A program made the translations under genes and the position numbers. Positions 22,601 through 31,600 of a stretch of 64,000 nt of DNA are shown one piece after another (position 1 is the stretch's first letter; each line of letters begins with the position of its first letter). This stretch comes from Asterias rubens (lineage: Eukaryota; Echinodermata; Asteroidea; Forcipulatida; Asteriidae): contig NC_047066.1 in NCBI RefSeq assembly GCF_902459465.1, forward strand, positions 15,875,047 to 15,939,046, in the 5' to 3' direction. A model generated the notes under the pieces. That model saw only the letters and a program-made list of their open reading frames with translations. It did no database searches and was not told the DNA's origin.

Positions 22601-25600
22601 CAGTATGTTACAAACTGAATGCGGACTTGATAAGGTTTAAGCTAATGTGCATTATAACATACAACACCCAAGTGCAGTATGTTACAAACTGAATGCGGAC
22701 TTGATAAGGTTTATGCTAATGTGCATTATAACATACAACACCCAAGTGCAGTATGTTACAAACTGAATGCGGACTTGATAAGGTTTAAGCTAATGTGCAT
22801 TATAACATACAACACCCAAGTGCAGTATGTTACAAACTGAATGCGGACTTGATAAGGTTTATGCTAATGTGCATTATAACATACAACACCCAAGTAAACT
22901 GAATGCGGACTTGATAATGTTTATGCTAATGTGCATTATAACATACAACACCCAAGTGCAGTATGTTACAAACTGAATGCGGATTTGATAAGGTTTATGC
23001 TAATGTGCATTATAACATCCAACACCCAAGTACAGTATGTTACAAACTGAATGCGGACTTGATAAGGTTTATGCTAATGTGCATTATAACATCCAACACC
23101 CAAATAAACTGAATGCGGACATGATAAGGTTTATGCTAATGTGCATTATAACATCCAACACCCAAGTGCAGTATGTTACAAACTGAATGCGGACTTGATG
23201 AGGTTTATGCTAATGTGCATTATAACATCCAACACCCAAGTGCAGTATGTTACAATCTGAATGCGGACTTGATGAGGTTTATGCTAATGTGCATTATAAC
23301 ATCCAACACCCAAGTGCAGTATGTTACAATCTGAATGCCGACGTGATAAGGTTTATTGCTCATGTATATTATAACATCCAACACCCAAGTGCAGTATGTT
23401 ACAAACTGAATGCGGACTTGATAAGGTTTATGCTAATGTGCATTATAACATACAACACCCAAGTGCAGTATGTTACAAACTGAATGCGGACTTGATAAGG
23501 TTTATGCTAATGTGCATTATAACATACAACACCCAAGTGCAGTATGTTACAAACTGAATGCGGACTTGATAAGGTTTAAGCTAATGTGCATTATAACATA
23601 CAACACCCAAGTGCAGTATGTTACAAACTGAATGCGGACTTGATAAGGTTTATGCTAATGTGCATTATAACATCCAACACCCAAGTGCAGTATGTTACAA
23701 TCTGAATGCCGACGTGATAAGGTTTATTGCTCATGTATATTATAACATCCAACACCCAAGTGCAGTATGTTACAAACTGAATGCGGACTTGATAAGGTTT
23801 AAGCTAATGTGCATTATAACATCCAACACCCAAGTGCAGTATGTTACAAACTGAATGCGGACTTGATAAGGTTTATGCTAATGTGCATTATAACATCCAA
23901 CACCCAAGTGCAGTATGTTACAAACTGAATGCGGACTTGATAAGGTTTATGCTAATGTGCATTATAACATCCAACACCCAAGTACAGTATGTTACAAACT
24001 GAATGCGGACTTGATAAGGTTTATGCTAATGTGCATTATAACATCCAACACCCAAGTGCAGTATGTTACAAACTGAATGCGGACTTGATAAGGTTTATGC
24101 TAATGTGCATTATAACATCCAACACCCAAGTACAGTATGTTACAAACTGAATGCGGACTTGATAAGGTTTATGCTAATGTACATTATAACATCCAACACC
24201 CAAGTGCAGTATGTTACAAACTGAATGCGGACTTGATAAGGTTTATGCTAATGTGCATTATAACATCCAACACCCAAGTGCAGTATGTTACAAACTGAAT
24301 GCGGACCTGCCCTGAGTAATAACAATAGTTCTAATAATGAACAGTTCTATTCAGTGTAAAATTGCAGTGAAGTCGTTTTTATTAATTTGTAGACCTAATT
24401 TGTTATTTTAGCCACACTTCATAAGAGCGTTTAAACAACCTTTAAAAACGCCTTCGACTCTGTCCTCGGCCACGACCATGCCGGTTTTAAAAGACTGTTC
24501 AAGGCCGACTCACCACTCTTTTATTCCATTAATAACTTATACAAATGGTTCAAAAAGCAAGTATAAGCGACGGGGTCAGCACATAATATCAAGTGTATTA
24601 GGCCAACCTTTCATCACTTTTCTTAATATAGGTTTTATCGGTCAATTTCGGGAAATGAGCAGCCAATTTAACCATAATTATTCTAACCTTATTCTACTTG
24701 GCACGAAATTGAATGCTACTGAAAAGGGTAGTTCGATTTCGTTTTAAGACTAGTCAAATGTACTTTTACGTCATTCGATTTAACAAAATAATCATTCAAT
24801 TTAACAATTCATCAAAGCAGCATTCAAATTCACAGACGCTTCTTGAGGCGTGTGTGTCACAAAAAAGAATGACGATACGCTAAATTGAACATAGTCCTAA
24901 AGAAATTTGGCTCGACTCCAAACCAAATTGAACGGCTGAATTCTGAATTTGAAACGCAGTAATAACTGGAGAGGCAAAACAGTTTTAATTCGAACGCATG
25001 GAAATGGTATTGACTGCTCTTTTGCCGAATTTGACCGAGAAAACCTATAGTTGCAATATAATGTTGTTCTTTTGTTGTTCGTTTTTTATGCAAGTCGCCA
25101 GACACACAAGCCCCGAAGGCCACTTTTTATATTTTAATTTTCTGCCAGGGCCGTTGCCATCTAATCGTGGGGCTGAAACAAGGTTAACCCCTTAACATTC
25201 CATACGGATGTAGAATTAGGTATCATCCATTTCAGAAGCCTGGCTGGTAGAGCAGAAAGCACTACCTCCCTAACTTAACGAAGCAGTGATGGTTAATTGT
25301 ATTGCTTAAGTGCACAAGTGTCACGACCGGGATTCGAAAACACACTTTGCTGACCAAACACCAGGGCCCAATTTCATAGAGCTGCTAAGCACAAAAATTT
25401 GCTAAGCATGAAATTTATTCCTTGATAAAAACAGGATAACCAGCCAAATTTCCTAGTGATTTTCAGGATAAGCAAACAACAGCTGAATACCAGTAACAAG
25501 CAATATGCAACAAATGGAAATTTAGTCAATAATCCTGTTTTTATGAAGGAAGAAATTTCATGCTAAGCAAATTTTGGTGCTTAGCAGGTCTATGAAATTG

Positions 25601-28600
25601 GCGCCTGAGCTTGAATCCGGTGCTCTCAACCGCTAGGCCACGATACGCCACTGTTATGAATGATTCATGAAAGGGTCATTCCATGTCAGAACAACGCACT
25701 TTTTTACCTCATGTCTTCCGATTTTGATAAAAATTGCTGCGCTTGTAGGTCCTAATGAGCAATGAATGCACACCAATTTTCAGCCCAATCGGACTTTCCA
25801 TGTGGTCAGGGCAGAAACCACTAAAATCTGACATTTTTAGGGTAAAATACCACCTTTTTGGTAAAAATATGTCATAACCATGTCAATTTTTTTCACATAT
25901 ATGCAAATTTGGTATCGAATTGATGAGAATTGCATGCTCAAATCAATTCTTTAATCAAAAATAAATTTTCTGAAATGTAGGTCACTGTAATCTTTAATAT
26001 GTTATCGTGATCTTTGACCCCGTTTTTGAAATAACGCATCATTCCAAAAGTCAATGAAATGAAAATCACTTGATAAAGCATGTCATCCTCTATCAGAATC
26101 CACTAAGAAACAACTGGGCTTTTCAAAATTTACAACTTTAAGACTATTTTTGTACAGTTGGTAGGTTACAAATTTGTCAATGTATACATGTACTTTACTT
26201 TATAAATAAATAAAAATAAAAAACTTTCCAAAGTTACTAAAATTGTTATTGGTTTGGGATTTTTTCATGTTGAGGGCTGATGTGGTTTAACCAGAATCAT
26301 ACTTTAAAATACCAGCAGTGACGCACCCAGGATTTAATTTGGGTTGTGGGTGGAGGGGGGTGGGGGGGGGGGGGGGGAGGGCATTTTTCCGAAACAAAAT
26401 TCTTTCCAAGATGGTAAACAAAAAATGTCACCATGCTGCAACTCTGACTTCATCGGAAGGTTAGCATGCCTTTTCGTGTGCTATACGGTTAAATGGAAAT
26501 CGCACAGTTAGCACAAAATCTGCTGCTGAGCAGCTCTATTAAAATGGGCACTGAAGTCAGAGTTGCAGCATGCTGAACAAATTTTTCTTGAGGATTTCTC
26601 AGAAAGTTACTATGCATTAATTTGTTGTTCAAGATTCATCACAGGGGGTTAAAGTAAGACTGCTTAAGTTTGTGATCTACTGAAGGAAGGCAGACAGCTT
26701 CTCCATCTCAACCTTGATGTAATCTCTAACTGGGATCACTAATAATCACAGTGGTGCACCCGGGGGGGGGGGGGGGACAATGGGTCTGGGGGATTGATCC
26801 CAGCCCCTCCAAGGTATTCAATTTGTTTGTTTGATTTGTTTTGATTTTTTGTTTTACAATCTTCGAAAGAAATTTTTGGGGAAAATATGGCCCACCCCCA
26901 AAAAATAATAAATCCTGGGTGTGTCACTGCTGATTCTGGTTAAACCACATCAGCCCTCAACAAGAAACAAATCGCAAACCATAAACACTTTAAGTAACTT
27001 TCGAAACAGAAGAGTGAGGTTTGTTGGTGGATTTATTATGTGAAGTATATAAATTGACTAGTTTGTGACCTCAACAACTGTACAAAAATGGTAATAAAAT
27101 TGTAAATTTTGAAGATCCCAGTTGTTTCTTGGTTGATTGTGATAAAGGAAAACATGTTCTATCAACTGATTTTTATTTTGTTGATTTTGGAATGATGCAT
27201 TGTTTCACAAATTGGGTCAAAGGTCACGATAACATATCAAAGATCACGGTACTTGTACAAAAATAGTCATAAAGTTGTAAATTTTGATGAGCCCAACTGT
27301 TTCTTAGTGGATTCTGATAGAGGAAGACATGCTCTATCAAGATATTTTTATTTCATTGATTTTTGGAATGATACATTATTTCAAAAACTGGGTCAAAGGT
27401 CACGATAACATATTAAAAATTACAGTGACCTACATTTCAGAAAATTTATTTTTGACAAAAGAACTGATTTGAGCATGCAATTCTCATCATTTTGATACCA
27501 AATTTGCATATATGTGATGAGAATTGACATGGTTATGACATATTTTTTCCAAAAAGGTGGTATTTTACCCTAAACATGTCCGATTTTAGTGGTTTCTGCC
27601 CTGACCACATGGTAAGTCCGATGGTCTGATAACAAGCAATATGCAACAAATGGAAATTTAGTCGATAATCCTGTTTTTATGAAGGAAGAAATTTCATGCT
27701 AAGCAAATTTTGGTGCTTAGCAGGTCTATGAAATTGGCGCCTGAGCTTGAATCCGGTGCTCTCAACCGCTAGGCCACGATACGCCACTGTTATGAATGAT
27801 TTATAAAACGCTTTTAACAATTTAAGCAACAGAAACACAAACATCACTGGAAACTGTTTCCTTAATGTTTAATGAAAGATTAATAACAAAACGCGATGAA
27901 TTATTTCAAGTAACAGCAACACACAATTTATTGGGAAAGGCCTCACTGTTTCGTCGCTCTTGAACGCACAAGTAGTGACCGATTATTCACGCTTGGCTGC
28001 AACAGTTTTGTTTGACACGAGGCTAATTGTAGTGTGTTCGGGTATAAAACGGATGATTCTTCTATATGGTTGGAAACCAGAGCCCAATTTCATGGCTCTG
28101 CTTACCGAAAGCACAGAATCGGCGCTTACGGAACCAGGGAATTATGTGCTTATGGCAAGCGTATTTCACGGGTTAGCGGTGAATGTTGGCTTCTGCGCGT
28201 GCGTACTCCGCGTTACTATGCATTCTACGCTTACAAGACTAGCGCATAAATTCGGCACTTGCACGTAAGCGAGGAATCGTGACCGTAAGCGCAGAATTCG
28301 GAGGTAAAGCAGAGCCATGAAATTGGGCCCAGAGCTATTTTAAACCCTCCAATCGGGTAGTGCTGTTTGTACTATTTTCTAGTACAACGAGTTTAAAACG
28401 TAATCCGAACTGTAATGTGAATTATTACTTTGCCGTCAAACCACGAAACCAGCAGCATTTACTGGTCTATTTGCAGGTTTCTGGTGCGGATTATTTGCAT
28501 TACTGGTTATTAATATTTTAAAAACCGTAGTTATCTTTTTAGTGTTTGGTATTATTTATTTTGTGCTGACTCAATTAGGTGTTTTCATATATATATACAT

Positions 28601-31600
28601 ATATATCTATGAGGAATATTTGGCAATCCTATCATCCTTTGTTAGGGTCTGTATTTTGATCAATTTTGATCATGGTTACTATAGGTTTTCTCGGTCAATT
28701 TTGGAAAATGAGCAGCCAATTTAACCAAGAGCCTATTCTATTTCGCACGAAATAGAATGCTACTAAAAAAGGGTCATTCGATTTCATTTTAAGACTAGTC
28801 AAATCTACTTTTACGTCATTCGATTTAACAAAATAGCCATTCAATTTAACAATTCATCGAAGCTGCAGACAAATTCGCAGGATTGTTTTTGAGGCGTGTG
28901 TTCAGTCATTCAATTTCATTTTGAGGCAGTCAACTCTTATATTTGTGCAGTCTTAAAAACGCTTGGTTAACTTGTTGTTTCTTTATACGAATGTTAAAGG
29001 CATGCGGTTAATTATTTTGGCACTCTTGAACATAATATGCCAAGATGTCTGGCACGCCAACAGATGGTTGGTGAATATTTACAAAAAACAACAACTGGGA
29101 AAACATAAAAACCCCAAAATTAAAACATTCAAAAACAATCAAATGTCAGGTCTTGTTCAGTTAACCATTGAAGGTCTCCCGAAAAAAAAAATAAAGAAGA
29201 AAACAACCCTTATGGGGCCCAGGGTAAAGTCTAATGGAAACATAAAATAAAGAAAATAAGGTTCGCTCGATCTGTTTATTCGTATTTCTTTAGTCGTACT
29301 TATTTGAATCCTCGCGCGAAATTGCATGAAAAAGAATGAGTGTGCTAGGAACGTGAATGCCTCAAAACGAAATTGAATGACCGAATTCTGAATTTGAAAC
29401 GCAGTAAAAACCGGAGAGGCAAAATAGCTTTAATTCGAACGCATGGAAATTAAATTGGCTGCTCATTTGCCCGAGAAAACCTATATTACATTCTTTAGAA
29501 ATAGAAAAAAAAAGAAAAAAGCTAATGGCCTGACGTTTCGACCATACTAGAGTCTTTTACGAAGGCTTAATGAGAACACAACAAACATGAACAGGTAACT
29601 AAGTGAAACAGCATAAACTAGAGCATACAGAAAAAAGCAAGGGGTAAACAATGAATAGGGGGACAAAAAGGGGGGGGGTGTAGGGAAGGGACTGGCCTGA
29701 ACACAAGAAAATGGAAACACAAAGGACAATATCAAGGGTGGGAAGAGGTGGGGGAAAAAGTAATTAATTATTGAATGAGGCGCAGCCTAAAAGGGGGATA
29801 TCTGTGGAGAAAAGGGAGACGGCAAAACAAAAGGTTTATTATAGTCGTTTAAAAAAAAAAAAAATCTCAAAACAATTTAGCACCGAAAGGGTAACACAAC
29901 AAAATGTTTTAAAGGGTTTGGATACTTAGTGTAGGACACGAAACATGATGTCCACAGATTTAAATCAAACTCACTCGGTTTAAAAATATCTATAATGGAA
30001 AGCTTCCCTTAAAATATCATATGCTGAGTTGCTATATTCTTGTAGAATTTAGTAAAACAAGTCACGGAAATTATTTTCGTCTCAGGAGACGAACATTATT
30101 TTTGCAATTAAAACGTATTTTTTTGTGACATTGTTTTGCATACCAAATAAATGTTTCAAGTAATTTGTTTTCCGGCTTTGCAGCTTTATGAAATTAGGCC
30201 CAGTTTCTACCTTATTGCACACGCCCTATGTAGTGTGGTATTTGAGGCCCGTGCACGCAACACACCTCATTTTTGTCAATGGAGCTGGAATCCAAGTGTT
30301 TTTCTTATTTTCTACAATTTCTTTCTGTAAACACTTTTAATTTTAATTTTTAATTTTTATATTTTAATTCTTGTTGCATGTCTTTTGAACACAATTAAGC
30401 TCTTGGGTTGCGATGTTTTAAACCAATGATATCCATTTTAGTCGCTGATGTAATAGTTATTAAACATGGGCATCTTAAAGGCAGTGGACACTATTGGTAA
30501 TTACTCAGAATAAGTATAAGCATAAAACCTTACTTGGTACCGAGAAACGGCTCCCTTTGAAGTGACGTACTTTTCGAGAAAGAAGTAATTTTCCACAAAT
30601 TTGATTTCGTGACCTCAGAATTAGATTTTGAGGTCTCGAAAACAAGCATCTGAAAACACAATTTCGTTTGACAGGGGATTTTTTCTTTCATAGTTATCTC
30701 GCAACTTCGATGACCAATTGGGCTCAAATTTTCACAGGTTGGTTATTTTATGCATATGTTGAGATACACCAAGTAAGAAGACTGGTCTTTGACAATTATT
30801 ACCAATAGTTTCCAGTTTCTTTAATGTACGTGCGCTGATGACGCATACATATCTTTGCAAACAACATACTCAAACTGGAGCTCATTACCTCGGGGAAAAA
30901 AAACACAATCATACATCTTATCTTGAACTGGGTCGCTGACAATCAATGACATTTACCTGGAGTGAATACTTTCTCTTTTCCTTACTTAACCCAAAGAGTA
31001 ATTCACCAACCTTGATCAGTTACATGCGAGTCGAGGGTTGAGCAAAGGGGAACATTGCTCTGATAATGGGCGTTTTTAGCTCAAAAAAGTACATTTTGGT
31101 TAGCCCGTGAATGGGTAGAAATATATTGTAAAAGTAGATTGAAATGAAGACGAGCAGAGTAAAGGCCCACTCAAAAATGCCGTTCGAAGTTGGTTTTTCT
31201 GAAATCTGGTATAGACTACGATAATGAAAACGAGAACGTTAAAAATGCACGCCTCGATTGGTTGAATAGGCGTGGGCGTATTCTACGTGGAGTAATGCTT
31301 TCCCTTTGCGTTGTTATCGTTGTCGTTTTTTGTTATTGCTGCAGTGTGACTTGGCCGTATAGGCCTATACGGTTTGAAACGTCATGACCTAACCAACTTT
31401 TTTCCAGGAGATTCCTATTTATCCACACCATCCAAACTTTAAAAAAATACTTATAATAAAAAGATCCACATAAATATAACTTTTATCGTAATTTCATGAC
31501 GGAACACTAATCTATGGAACACAATTTGTGGCCCCACAAAATGCTGGACGGCTCTTCAGCTTGAAATTAAAATCTCTTCCCAAACCTTATCTTATGTCTC

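Noticed and set aside
23247..23854. Open frames in the 74-bp satellite
   Set aside because: They arise because three units make a multiple of three bases; no protein likeness.
22559..24306. CRISPR array
   Set aside because: Units are contiguous with no unique spacers, and the genome is eukaryotic.
29547..29735. Minus-strand frame rich in phenylalanine and proline
   Set aside because: Spans a poly-G/purine tract next to a repeat end; composition artefact.
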